Source: a virus. From it: a stretch of 33,877 bases of DNA. Each line of letters starts with the position of its first letter. The first letter of the stretch is position 1. The position numbers and the translations under genes are program-made. The stretch covers positions 1 through 33,877 of IMG/VR virus record IMGVR_UViG_3300024520_000293. One strand, written 5' to 3'. Shown in pieces: positions 1 to 5,496 of the stretch. Below the pieces are notes generated by a model. That model saw only the letters and a list, made by a program, of their open reading frames with translations, was not told the DNA's origin and did no database searches.

Positions 1-1
1 G

Positions 2-121
2 ACGAATGCCACGACAGGGGTCTTTCATGTCGAGGCTGTATCTCCTGAGTGCAGGACTATCAGAGATGCCCTGAAGGAGAGATTTGGCGGTAGAGACTTA
101 GATATAATTGCTATAAAATAA
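2..121 (+). CDS. C-terminal fragment, resembles the end of DUF6745-type proteins
   Basis: Open from the window edge and stopped by TAA; 39 residues remain and the start lies outside the window. The fragment contains TGVFHVEAVSPECRTIRDA followed by LKERFGG. From memory, bacterial DUF6745 proteins end in a similar block (a hydrophobic strand, V-P-P, then a T-A/I-R-x-A helix and a phenylalanine-glycine), and in bacteria they sit beside a small HGDV-type protein. The next well-supported gene here looks like that partner, which strengthens the reading. Function is unknown. The family assignment is by motif recall only; the frame itself is clear. Confidence 0.55.
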   Translation, partial: TNATTGVFHVEAVSPECRTIRDALKERFGGRDLDIIAIK

Positions 122-148
122 TTGACTTCTAGGAGAGAGAGAGAATTT

Positions 149-241
149 ATGTCATTAAATCAATTAAAGGACAAATACAATGTTAGTCAAAAATTAATAT
201 TGTTAGTTTGTCAGAGAAAAATATGGAAACATGTCAAATAA
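149..241 (+). CDS. possible 30-residue peptide
   Basis: An ATG stands 9 bases after a purine-rich AGGAGAGAGAGAG stretch, the best ribosome-binding site in this part of the window. It opens a 30-codon frame with a basic end (CQRKIWKHVK) that stops just before the start of the next gene. It may be a leader peptide coupling translation into the HHVV-type gene, or the purine run may serve that gene. Nothing is recognised in the peptide. Confidence 0.3.
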   Translation: MSLNQLKDKYNVSQKLILLVCQRKIWKHVK

Positions 242-252
242 AGGAAAATAAA

Positions 253-606
253 ATGAATAAAATGAATGAAATTAATAAAAATACCGCCATTCTTCATGGT
301 GAATGTATTATCCGTAAAATAGAAGATCTGCCCAGTAAGGTTGTTAAATTAGAAAATATAAAAAATCATTGCATTATTGCGGAAAGTGAAAGCTTCGGTA
401 ATCATCATGTCGTTGACTGTGCTGAAGGCGTAGGATTCTATGAACTTGATGGCGTCCGCTATATGAAGAATGAGAAACCTGCGAACGTCAGGTGCGTTCA
501 CACCGACAGGCATGACGCTATCTCTATCCCAGAAGGAATCTGGAGGTTTGATTCACAACTAGAATATGACTACTTTGAGCAAGTATTACGCAACGTCAGG
601 GATTAG
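253..606 (+). CDS. small phage protein of the HHVV / HGDV-like family, unknown function
   Basis: About 117 residues from ATG 253. An in-frame TTG at 208 and an ATG at 223 would add a tail of low complexity; I prefer 253 because it has the AAATAAAATG leader seen before other genes here. The protein shows an ordered set of motifs: HGECIIRKIEDLP, then AESESFGNHHVVD, a short FYELDGVRYM strand, TDRHDAISIPEGIW, and YDYFEQVLRNVRD at the end. I recall the same order in small proteins of environmental phages and, in more diverged form, in bacterial proteins next to DUF6745 genes. The paired histidines and the conserved RH suggest a metal or ligand site, which is inference. It follows the DUF6745-like fragment on the same strand. 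Confidence 0.8.
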   Translation: MNKMNEINKNTAILHGECIIRKIEDLPSKVVKLENIKNHCIIAESESFGNHHVVDCAEGVGFYELDGVRYMKNEKPANVRCVHTDRHDAISIPEGIWRFDSQLEYDYFEQVLRNVRD

Positions 607-633
607 CGTTAAAATAAAAAGCAATAGAATAAA

Positions 634-852
634 ATGATTAAGATGACAAAACTACAGAGGAAGGCCATGACCTATATTAGGGCATACCATAGCAGGTATG
701 ATAATATGCCTACTATAAGGAATATATGCCAATTTATGGGATATAAGTCTACTTACTCTGCGGTAGGATTACTTAATAGACTAGTTAAGCATGGTCACTT
801 AGAACGCATAAAGGACGGGAAGTATAGATTCTCTAGGAAACAGTGTGACTGA
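634..852 (+). CDS. stand-alone LexA-type winged-helix protein
   Basis: 72 residues that match the LexA N-terminal DNA-binding fold almost from end to end. LQRKAMTYIRAYHSRYDNMP is helix 1 and the typical turn, TIRNICQFMGYKSTYSAVGLLNRL is the helix-turn-helix, and GHLERIKDGKYRF is the wing. The LexA protease domain is absent, so it cannot self-cleave. It is likely a DNA-binding regulator of phage early genes or a competitor for host LexA sites; the target is not visible. ATG 634 is preceded by AATAGAATAAA; ATG 643 is an alternative start. The stop touches a small AT hairpin. Confidence 0.75.
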   Translation: MIKMTKLQRKAMTYIRAYHSRYDNMPTIRNICQFMGYKSTYSAVGLLNRLVKHGHLERIKDGKYRFSRKQCD

Positions 853-870
853 TGATAAGCAATTTATCAT
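852..870. repeat. 7-bp inverted repeat after the winged-helix gene
   Basis: ATGATAA, five loop bases, TTATCAT, with perfect arms. It begins on the last base of the stop codon and is followed by ACTTTCTC. All pairs but one per arm are A-T, so it would make a weak RNA hairpin; an operator for the adjacent winged-helix protein is an equal possibility. Confidence 0.3.
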
Positions 871-919
871 ACTTTCTCAGCGCGACGTTGAGGGATAGAT
901 AACAACAAAAGAAAGCGGT

Positions 920-1111
920 ATGATAAAAGAAAACAAACCTGAATACGATACCTTCCGAGGCGATGAGAAAGTCTTGGCGACTGGAGACGAGGTGTGCAAC
1001 ACTGAGGATAATCCTGCTCATGAAGAGGTATGGACGAAGGTATCGAAAGTGTCAATTGGCAAATTCGGTAACTCAAGAAAGACCTATAGGAGGCTGAAGG
1101 AGGCTGACTAA
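920..1111 (+). CDS. small phage protein, WTKVS...YRR type
   Basis: 63 residues. The layout (a charged start, EKVLATGDEV, an acidic linker, WTKVSKVSIGKFG and a closing YRRLKEAD) matches a pattern I recall from many phage small proteins, in which a 'rxGDE...W..V....iG.......YRR' core is shared. That core looks like a small beta structure. No catalytic residues are seen and the role is unknown. There is no Shine-Dalgarno at the usual distance; AAAGAAAGCGG precedes the ATG. Two overlapping frames on the other strand lack any family resemblance. Confidence 0.65.
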   Translation: MIKENKPEYDTFRGDEKVLATGDEVCNTEDNPAHEEVWTKVSKVSIGKFGNSRKTYRRLKEAD

Positions 1112-1134
1112 ACGTTAACAGCTTAGGCTGGTAG

Positions 1135-1156
1135 AGTCCTGTTTCGGCAGGGCTTT
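1135..1156 (+). terminator. hairpin between small genes, weak terminator candidate
   Basis: AGTCCTG pairs with CAGGGCT (7 bp, one T-G wobble) around the loop TTTCGG, followed by only TT. The T-run is too short for a convincing intrinsic terminator, so attenuation or RNA processing is also possible. It lies in the 86-base gap between two small genes. Confidence 0.35.
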
Positions 1157-1197
1157 ATCCAATCTGACTAGAACTTAACATCAAACTCAAACATAAA

Positions 1198-1392
1198 ATG
1201 AATAAGAAACGACGAGCAGCAATTGACAGTGAGACTGAATCACTGCGACTAATCCATGGTGAACTAACTATGTTAATGGAGGAGGAGCAAGATAGCTTCG
1301 ATAATCTCCCTGAGAGCTTACAGGACTGCGAGAAGGGTCAGGCCATGACTGAATCGGTTGACAACCTACAGGAAGCGAAGGGCGAATCATGA
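1198..1392 (+). CDS. small acidic phage protein, FDNLPESLQ family
   Basis: 64 residues, helical and acidic. The hallmark is EEEQDSFDNLPESLQDCEKG followed by a second helix (AMTESVDNLQEA). The same 'basic start, long helix, EEQ.AFDNLPESLQ..erGe' order recurs in small proteins of unrelated phages as I remember them; function unknown. It probably forms a helical hairpin dimer (inference from the amphipathic helices). It overlaps the next gene by ATGA, implying coupled translation. Confidence 0.75.
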   Translation: MNKKRRAAIDSETESLRLIHGELTMLMEEEQDSFDNLPESLQDCEKGQAMTESVDNLQEAKGES

Positions 1393-1811
1393 AAACAGAA
1401 AAGATAGAAAAACCGTATACGCTAGTCGAAGGGCAGAAATGGAAAGTTAAAGTCGCTGAGCATTTGGAGAAAGGCGGTAAATTGATTGATCCTGAAGGAG
1501 TGCCATGGGATAACCCGGGGCTTCTTGGGGCACCTCATAGATACCAAATCCTCCACGAACCCAAAAAGAAATGGGTTCCCTTCACTGAGGTTAAAGAGGT
1601 GATCGGGAAGGCTATTAAAAGTAAGGCCAGTAGTTATAGTTACGTTATTGACGGGGCTCATACCGAGGACGGGTTATTGCGTGTAAAATACGGTAATGAT
1701 AGTTGGAGTGATGCCGCAGCCGTACTAAACCACTTCACCTTCCTGGACGGCACACCCTGCGGCGTTGAAGTGGAGCTGAGAGCATCAAATTCAACTAAGG
1801 GAATTAAATGA
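1389..1811 (+). CDS. hypothetical phage protein, 140 residues
   Basis: It starts inside the stop of the preceding gene (ATGA). The protein is mixed alpha/beta with many lysines and tryptophans. Its centre reads WVPFTEVKEVIGKAIKSKA and the end has a conserved-looking HFTFLDGTPCGVEVELR strand pair. I do not recognise the family. The coupled start, the good length and the absence of stops support a real gene. The antisense frame across its first half looks like a shadow. Confidence 0.7.
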   Translation: MKTEKIEKPYTLVEGQKWKVKVAEHLEKGGKLIDPEGVPWDNPGLLGAPHRYQILHEPKKKWVPFTEVKEVIGKAIKSKASSYSYVIDGAHTEDGLLRVKYGNDSWSDAAAVLNHFTFLDGTPCGVEVELRASNSTKGIK

Positions 1812-1815
1812 AATT

Positions 1816-2094
1816 ATGAGTGTAGAATTAATCAAGCCAAGCTTATCTGAGTTCCCTAGACGCCCCGGCAAGGGATGGGCAAAGGTCGGAATGTGCTGGG
1901 ATCACATATCAGGACTCAGACTGCATCCTCATGGAGTAATAAAGCTCCCTTGCGGCACTTTTATACATCAAAACATTAGGCCCTGGTGGGATACTGCAAA
2001 TCCAGCGATAAGGATTGCTGGAGGACGTAGACGCGGGTTAATGATATGGGCACTCTGGGTGCTCGGTAAATATACAGTAAAGGAGTCGGAATGA
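1816..2094 (+). CDS. hypothetical phage protein, 92 residues
   Basis: The gene starts five bases after the preceding stop with the AAATT-ATG leader typical of this genome. The first half (GWAKVGMCWDHISGLRLHPH, then GVIKLPCGTFIHQ) looks like a compact beta sheet with two cysteines. The end is basic (GGRRRGLMIWALWVLGKY) and could form a membrane-touching or amphipathic helix. Family not recognised. Its stop overlaps a possible 23-codon frame that continues the operon. Confidence 0.65.
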   Translation: MSVELIKPSLSEFPRRPGKGWAKVGMCWDHISGLRLHPHGVIKLPCGTFIHQNIRPWWDTANPAIRIAGGRRRGLMIWALWVLGKYTVKESE

Positions 2095-2145
2095 AGCAGG
2101 ACTTAAATTCCCAAAGCCTGGGACGAAATCAGAGAAGGAAGAGAG

Positions 2146-2307
2146 ATGAAGGAAAATTATAAGTTTAAAAAGTTCAATGATGGATGGTGGTCTGTTATTA
2201 AATACGCATATAATAAACAATGGGGCCAGTGGCGTGGGCCTTTTGCTTCTGAAGCTGACGCACAGATTGATTGCGTCAATGCCTCGAAGGGTGATTATTC
2301 TTTGTAG
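2146..2307 (+). CDS. small aromatic-rich protein, 53 residues
   Basis: Preceded by GAAGGAAGAGAG, a fair ribosome-binding site. The sequence NDGWWSVIKYAYNKQWGQWR followed by GPFASEADAQ has five tryptophans and looks like the small beta-beta-alpha domain phages carry in several copies (a 'W.V......W....GPF.s..eA' pattern). Function unknown. It is short but has clear protein-like composition and fits the operon spacing. Confidence 0.65.
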   Translation: MKENYKFKKFNDGWWSVIKYAYNKQWGQWRGPFASEADAQIDCVNASKGDYSL

Positions 2308-2345
2308 CTAATCCAGTATAAACAATAAAATAGGAGATAAGTATT

Positions 2346-2516
2346 ATGGTAATATCAAAAGAACAACAAGAAGAACTGTTAACCGCAGCTAAGCCGCTCA
2401 TTAAATGGTTGAATGAGAATTGCCACCCTCATGTCAAGGTGATTATTGAAACTGATAGAGCTGAGCTATTGGAGGGTGTCGTAAATATACCGACTGAAGA
2501 GTTTATCAAGGATTAA
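2346..2516 (+). CDS. small phage protein, AAKPLIKWLNENCHPH family
   Basis: 56 residues with a good ribosome-binding site (AGGAGATAAGT before the ATG). The order AAKPLIKWLNENCHPHVKV, then a beta strand, ELLEGVVNIPTEEFIKD is a pattern I recall from many phages and prophages, nearly always as a tiny stand-alone gene. The CHPH and the conserved tail suggest a small alpha/beta fold. No function is known to me. It sits five bases before the next gene. Confidence 0.8.
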   Translation: MVISKEQQEELLTAAKPLIKWLNENCHPHVKVIIETDRAELLEGVVNIPTEEFIKD

Positions 2517-2520
2517 TAAC

Positions 2521-2841
2521 ATGACCAACCCAAAACAACTAACGCCAGACCAAGTAAGCCACGTCCCGAAGACTGTGGAGCGCAGAATCGTGTGTGCGGC
2601 CTTGCAAAATGAGACTGGATTTATAATCTGCGGCCCTCGACATTTCGACGGCATAATGCATAGTCAGATAAATATGAGGTCAGATGGAAGCACGTGGAAG
2701 GGGTCAAAGCAAGGATTCGTAGATCAACGAGGGAATTTTCTGACGAGAGAAGAGGCTCTAATTGTCGCAGTAGATGCAGATCAGCTCATTCGGAGGTGCG
2801 GAGGTGACGGGGCGCAACTATTCAGTGAGAACTTGTATTAA
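2521..2841 (+). CDS. conserved phage protein, KTVERRIVCAA...CGGDG..L.SE.LY family
   Basis: 106 residues of a family widespread in phages by memory. The order is KTVERRIVCAALQNETG, IICGPRHFD, then QGFVDQRGNFLTREEAL and the closing RRCGGDGAQLFSENLY. The strongly conserved first and last blocks, with paired cysteines and a GPRHFD loop, suggest a compact enzyme-like or ligand-binding fold, but no activity is established to my knowledge. It is the most conserved-looking protein of the left cluster. It starts five bases after its neighbour, so the two are probably co-translated. Confidence 0.85.
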   Translation: MTNPKQLTPDQVSHVPKTVERRIVCAALQNETGFIICGPRHFDGIMHSQINMRSDGSTWKGSKQGFVDQRGNFLTREEALIVAVDADQLIRRCGGDGAQLFSENLY

Positions 2842-2874
2842 ATTGGCTCACTCAGACTAAACTAATTAAATAAT

Positions 2875-3000
2875 ATGAAATACGAAATTAAAATATGCAA
2901 GATAGCGAAGTCTAATAAGTGGTTTATTGATAAATTGAATGAGGAAGGAATAACTACTAATAATCCAGAAGTTAGTAGCAAATTAGTAGAAGAATTATGA
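2875..3000 (+). CDS. small hypothetical protein, 41 residues
   Basis: Starts with AATTAAATAATATG and overlaps the next gene by ATGA. The short sequence has a beta-like start (KYEIKICKIA) and an acidic helical end (SKLVEEL). No family recognised; it is supported mainly by its coupled position in the operon. Confidence 0.5.
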   Translation: MKYEIKICKIAKSNKWFIDKLNEEGITTNNPEVSSKLVEEL

Positions 3001-3137
3001 AAGCAACAGAACAACAGGCAAGATATAGGGCTATTCAATTGATCGCCAATAGAAGAGCTAGGGCTGGGGAAGATAGAGTGAAGAAAGAAGTTATGTGGCA
3101 TCTGCTTACTGAGCGTACGTATTCTTCTGTCAACTAG
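2997..3137 (+). CDS. small basic helical protein, 46 residues
   Basis: Its ATG lies in the stop of the preceding gene. The arginine-rich helix QQARYRAIQLIANRRARAGE and the later KKEVMWHLL stretch suggest nucleic-acid binding, which is inference. It is the last gene before a strong inverted repeat. Confidence 0.5.
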   Translation: MKATEQQARYRAIQLIANRRARAGEDRVKKEVMWHLLTERTYSSVN

Positions 3138-3140
3138 TAA

Positions 3141-3162
3141 TTTTGGTTTTTTTTAACCAAAA
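3141..3162. repeat. 8-bp perfect inverted repeat with a T6 loop
   Basis: TTTTGGTT, six T, AACCAAAA. Read from the plus strand the T-run is in the loop and not after the stem, so it is not a normal terminator; from either strand it could be an operator. A third partial copy (AACCAAA) lies about 17 bases downstream. It separates the conserved small-gene cluster from the tiny membrane peptides. Confidence 0.45.
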
Positions 3163-3204
3163 CAATGGCTTCTTTATAACCAAATAAAATGAGATAATGT
3201 ATGG

Positions 3205-3285
3205 ATGGACATAATATTAGAACATGCGGACTGCATAATAGTCGCAATAATATTCATATTGTCGTACATAGATCTAAATAACTAA
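3205..3285 (+). CDS. possible single-span membrane peptide, 26 residues
   Basis: Translates to a short polar start followed by CIIVAIIFILSYI, a plausible membrane span, then DLNN. There is no clear ribosome-binding site. Phages often carry such mini-membrane proteins, but in AT-rich DNA hydrophobic frames arise easily, so support is limited. Confidence 0.3.
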   Translation: MDIILEHADCIIVAIIFILSYIDLNN

Positions 3286-3294
3286 TATATAGCA

Positions 3295-3399
3295 ATGAAG
3301 ATAACTAAAAAGATAATCATACAATTAACAGTGTCTCTCGCTGCATTCGCAGCAGTAACACACATATTCAGTATTATAGGGTCATATATATTAATATAA
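3295..3399 (+). CDS. possible membrane peptide, 34 residues
   Basis: Basic start MKITKKIIIQ followed by LTVSLAAFAAVTHIFSIIGS and a short hydrophobic tail. Positive-inside charge plus one span make it a believable small membrane protein, in series with the peptide just upstream. No lipobox or family feature is visible. Confidence 0.4.
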   Translation: MKITKKIIIQLTVSLAAFAAVTHIFSIIGSYILI

Positions 3400-3447
3400 T
3401 ATATAGTGATCAAATATATACTTGACGATCGATCTTAAATAATCAGT

Positions 3448-3564
3448 ATGATCGATGTGAGCAGAGAAAATCCACTAACTACACCACGTAACCCATTTAC
3501 TAAGGGATCAATCAAATACACTATGTGGGAAAGACTACAGAAGACCATAGAAGATGATGAATAG
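3448..3564 (+). CDS. small hypothetical protein, 38 residues
   Basis: The frame overlaps the start of the Tat-signal gene. The core RNPFTKGSIKYTMWERLQ resembles the 'NPf..GSk.a.vfeal' pattern at the start of several short phage proteins with a helix-turn-helix character, from memory. It is truncated compared with those, so it may be a remnant or a minimal version. Confidence 0.45.
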   Translation: MIDVSRENPLTTPRNPFTKGSIKYTMWERLQKTIEDDE

Positions 3565-3856
3565 GCGATCATTCCTATCTAAGGCATTATTGGCTATACC
3601 AGCTATACCGTTAGCCATTAAATCGCTTTCTAGCCCTATTCAAGCAACGCTTAAGAGCTATACATACCCATGCGATGGAAAAGAAATCAGTGGTAAACAG
3701 TACGATTTCTATTATATCGGAGATTCCTCGATTCATACTGATAATAATGGACTTGATTTTATTACATTGGATAGTGGATCAGCGATGAGGCTAGGTAAGG
3801 CACTTAAGGGTTTTGATCCAACTAAGCACACGAAGTATATATCAGGAATAAGATGA
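3554..3856 (+). CDS. small exported protein with a Tat-type signal peptide
   Basis: 100 residues. The start NRRSFLSKALLAIPAIPLAI has the twin-arginine pattern (RRxFL) before a mildly hydrophobic stretch, and ends in SSPIQA, a plausible signal-peptidase site near residue 31. The remaining 70 residues hold KQYDFYYIGDSS and DFITLDSGSAMRLGKALKG. I recall RR-F-L small proteins in other phages of this kind. Export of a folded protein to the cell envelope during infection is inference; superinfection exclusion or envelope change are possible roles. ATG 3554 and ATG 3557 are both usable. It overlaps its neighbour upstream and shares ATGA with the next gene. Confidence 0.7.
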   Translation: MMNRRSFLSKALLAIPAIPLAIKSLSSPIQATLKSYTYPCDGKEISGKQYDFYYIGDSSIHTDNNGLDFITLDSGSAMRLGKALKGFDPTKHTKYISGIR

Positions 3857-4020
3857 GCGTATCAATCGTAGCTATCGGCCCATATATGCCAACGATCATA
3901 ACAATCTCAGCAATATTTAATGCTCACATGTCAGCACAAGCTTCTAAGTATGCATCATATGCACGTAAACGACATATGAGCCTACGTCCATATAAACTAC
4001 AACACTTTAATAATCAATAA
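3853..4020 (+). CDS. small hypothetical protein with a hydrophobic start, 55 residues
   Basis: Starts within the stop of the Tat-signal gene (ATGA). The first half (VSIVAIGPYMPTIITISAIF) could span the membrane; the second half is basic and histidine-rich (KRHMSLRPYKLQHF). Topology with the basic tail inside would fit the positive-inside rule. Family unknown. Confidence 0.5.
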   Translation: MSVSIVAIGPYMPTIITISAIFNAHMSAQASKYASYARKRHMSLRPYKLQHFNNQ

Positions 4021-4025
4021 CTTAT

Positions 4026-4547
4026 ATGTCATCTAATAGTGACAGCAAGAAGGAGACTGCGGTACAATTAGGACAACATAAACAAGCCATACTTTCCAGG
4101 CTACCAGGACACCATGGAAATGTATCGAATACATGTAGGTCAATGGGGATATCAAGGAATACATATTATAACTATTGTCTTGATGACCCGGCATTCAAGG
4201 AAGCTGCTGAATTAGCTATCATTGAAGGTAGAGAATCCAAATTAGACCTAGTAGAAGATGCTATACTCACATCTGCATTAGGATCTAAGGTTAAGGAGGA
4301 GAACGAAGATGGTGACATGGTAGACACAGAGGAATGGTTAACTAAGCCTAATGTCATCGCTCAGCTATTCATACTCAAGTGCCAGGGCAAGCATAGAGGT
4401 TATAGGGAAGGTGAAGCTCCTCCACCTCCACCTCCTTCAGATGAGGATAAGCCTGAGGCTAAGGACGGTATTAGAGAGGTATTAGATGAATACTTTAAGG
4501 AAATGAAGAATGCAGACAAGACAACAACTAAACCAGAGAAGGAGTAA
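4026..4547 (+). CDS. HTH protein, small-terminase-like
   Basis: 173 residues. An N-terminal helix-turn-helix (about residues 15-60: ILSRLPGHHGNVSNTCRSMG, ISRNTYYNYCLDDPAFKEA) is followed by a helical pair (SKLDLVEDAILTSALGS) and a polymer-like segment KCQGKHRGYREG, then a Pro6 run and an acidic end. This is the arrangement of phage small-terminase-like proteins: HTH that selects the packaging site, oligomerising helices, a charged tail. Against this, the large terminase lies 3.7 kb downstream; the pair is normally adjacent. A transcription regulator is the alternative. Confidence 0.6.
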   Translation: MSSNSDSKKETAVQLGQHKQAILSRLPGHHGNVSNTCRSMGISRNTYYNYCLDDPAFKEAAELAIIEGRESKLDLVEDAILTSALGSKVKEENEDGDMVDTEEWLTKPNVIAQLFILKCQGKHRGYREGEAPPPPPPSDEDKPEAKDGIREVLDEYFKEMKNADKTTTKPEKE

Positions 4548-4549
4548 TA

Positions 4550-4846
4550 ATGACTAAGATAACGATAACTAATAAGGATAAACCAACGCCATCAGAACCA
4601 GAGGCATTGAAGCCCGGTATGATGTTTGTGCATAATGATGATAGCGATGCAATATATATAATATCTCATGCCGACTCCACTGAATCTAATGAATATATTC
4701 TCGCATGCCTGGACGGCGTACCATATAGTTCTGGCCCAGAGGATGAAATAGAGAAGGTATTCGAAGGCGATAGAGATCACTTCACCCTCATCAAATCCAT
4801 CGATATTCAATACTCAACCAGGACAGTAATACACACACAGCTATAA
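4550..4846 (+). CDS. hypothetical protein, 98 residues
   Basis: Starts after GAGAAGGAGTAATA, a good ribosome-binding site, two bases beyond the preceding stop. It is acidic, with a small beta domain feel: LKPGMMFVHNDDSDAIYIIS, YILACLDGVPYSSGPEDEIE, FTLIKSIDI. That order (a 'PG..f.....d..y.l' strand set) is common in small phage proteins but I cannot name a family. It is the last gene before the hairpin-rich gap, so its transcript probably runs into that region. Confidence 0.65.
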   Translation: MTKITITNKDKPTPSEPEALKPGMMFVHNDDSDAIYIISHADSTESNEYILACLDGVPYSSGPEDEIEKVFEGDRDHFTLIKSIDIQYSTRTVIHTQL

Positions 4847-4968
4847 GGAGAGTATATAATACCATAGAGAGACTACTACTATCGCGCGTAGCGCGTATTA
4901 ATACTATACTTCTATAGTTATTACATATAACTACTCTAGATAATTGGTAAGCAATAGTACTATAGAAT

Positions 4969-5011
4969 AATAATGAAAAGATTAGACATTAATAATGAAA
5001 AGATTAGACAT
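4969..5011 (+). repeat. 22-bp direct repeat, two adjacent copies
   Basis: Two head-to-tail copies of a unit starting AATAATGAAAAGATTAGAC. The first copy is 4969-4990; the second runs from 4991 and breaks off at 5011. Twenty-two bases is two helical turns and a common iteron length. Each copy contains an ATG but no open frame of note. Confidence 0.75.
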
Positions 5012-5089
5012 AACGATAATTATGCGTGAATACGTTCACTAATATACTGATGTTCAATACTATACATAATATCACTACTACTATACATA

Positions 5090-5105
5090 AGCGCACTAGT
5101 GCGCT
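5090..5105. repeat. 16-bp perfect palindrome
   Basis: AGCGCACTAGTGCGCT reads the same on both strands. It is GC-rich inside AT-rich DNA and has a central CTAG. It could bind a dimeric protein or extrude as a cruciform. The same central ACTAGT recurs at about 5131-5136. Confidence 0.7.
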
Positions 5106-5141
5106 ATTATACACTACTATACTAATGTATACTAGTGAACA

Positions 5142-5153
5142 GGGGGGTGGGGG
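5142..5153 (+). other. G-tract, G6-T-G5
   Basis: Twelve bases, eleven of them G, in a region otherwise strongly A+T. Purine tracts of this kind can stall polymerases or take part in G-quadruplexes; only two G-runs are present, so an intramolecular quadruplex is unlikely. Confidence 0.6.
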
Positions 5154-5160
5154 TAGTCGA

Positions 5161-5180
5161 ATATTCATCTATCTGAATAT
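5161..5180. repeat. 7-bp inverted repeat
   Basis: ATATTCA, six loop bases, TGAATAT, perfect arms, placed eight bases after the G-tract. It ends the hairpin series of the non-coding region. Confidence 0.5.
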
Positions 5181-5263
5181 GGCGACCGATAACAGCACAT
5201 AAAATTTATTAATATAAAACGTTACTATATAATACGCTATGAGAAATATAAGGAGAGAATATA

Positions 5264-5323
5264 ATGCCTAAGGAGAAGAGAGGACATCAGAGGACAATTA
5301 ATATAACAAATACGACATTATGA
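5264..5323 (+). CDS. possible 19-residue leader peptide
   Basis: ATG with an excellent AAGGAGAGAATATA leader opens a basic 19-codon frame that ends in ATGA with the next gene. It may exist only to bring ribosomes to the downstream gene. Confidence 0.35.
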   Translation: MPKEKRGHQRTINITNTTL

Positions 5324-5496
5324 GTGATATAAAAAGAATAGTATTCAGGCTCAACGGAGTGGCGGTTAAACACTACGTGATGTTTAACGTAAACACAGCA
5401 AAAGGCATGGAGTATTACACTGATTGGGGTGTCGTGCTTGAATCGAATGTCTTGAGTAAGGGAGGATATAGCGATAGTGGAGGAGTTGAATTATGA
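5320..5496 (+). CDS. small hypothetical protein, 58 residues
   Basis: Coupled at both ends by ATGA overlaps. Sequence has a beta-rich, evenly spaced look (KRIVFRLNGVAVKHYVMFNV, EYYTDWGVVLESNV) with a glycine/serine end. No family recognised. The double overlap and balanced composition support translation. Confidence 0.6.
   Translation: MSDIKRIVFRLNGVAVKHYVMFNVNTAKGMEYYTDWGVVLESNVLSKGGYSDSGGVEL

Larger units (their letters stand above)
4902..5229 (+). repeat. six same-strand TACTATA heptamers
   Basis: Copies at 4902, 4958, 5058, 5079, 5115 and 5223, with a near match TACTATC at 4877. The copies at 5058 and 5079 share the longer TACTATACATAA and lie 21 bases apart, two helical turns. No copy was noticed in the reverse orientation in this stretch. 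The one-sided repetition resembles iterons or a repeated protein site. Confidence 0.55.
4847..5263. other. AT-rich non-coding region dense in hairpins and repeats, origin or control region candidate
   Basis: About 415 bases without a credible gene. Visible elements in order: CGCGC-GTA-GCGCG at 4883-4895; ACTATA-CTTC-TATAGT at 4903-4918; GTTAT-TACAT-ATAAC at 4917-4931; a 22-bp direct repeat at 4969-5011; GTGAA-TACG-TTCAC at 5026-5039; a 16-bp perfect palindrome at 5090-5105; TATAC-TAAT-GTATA at 5118-5131; a G-tract at 5142-5153; ATATTCA-N6-TGAATAT at 5161-5180. The heptamer TACTATA recurs on the plus strand through the region. Repeats plus AT-rich DNA suit a replication origin with iterons, a multi-operator control region or a structured RNA. 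None is proven; no initiator gene is seen in the window. Confidence 0.6.

Noticed and set aside
208-252. TTG-initiated extension of the HHVV protein
   Set aside because: It overlaps the small frame at 149-241, has no ribosome-binding site and adds only lysine/asparagine-rich residues outside the conserved part.
1131-1160. Possible tRNA-like stem
   Set aside because: Only one stem is present; no acceptor, D-arm or anticodon arm can be formed.
2091-2162. 23-codon frame between the genes at 1816 and 2146
   Set aside because: It overlaps the preceding stop (ATGA) but is short, arginine-rich and without a motif; it may be a leader but cannot be supported.
3422-3452. TTGACG ... TATGAT promoter-like pair
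   Set aside because: The spacer is 19 bases and the -10 element would overlap the start codon of the gene at 3448; AT-rich DNA gives many such matches.
4855-4860. TATAAT before the non-coding region
   Set aside because: No TG before it, no -35 match at 17 bases, and it lies in an AT-rich run.
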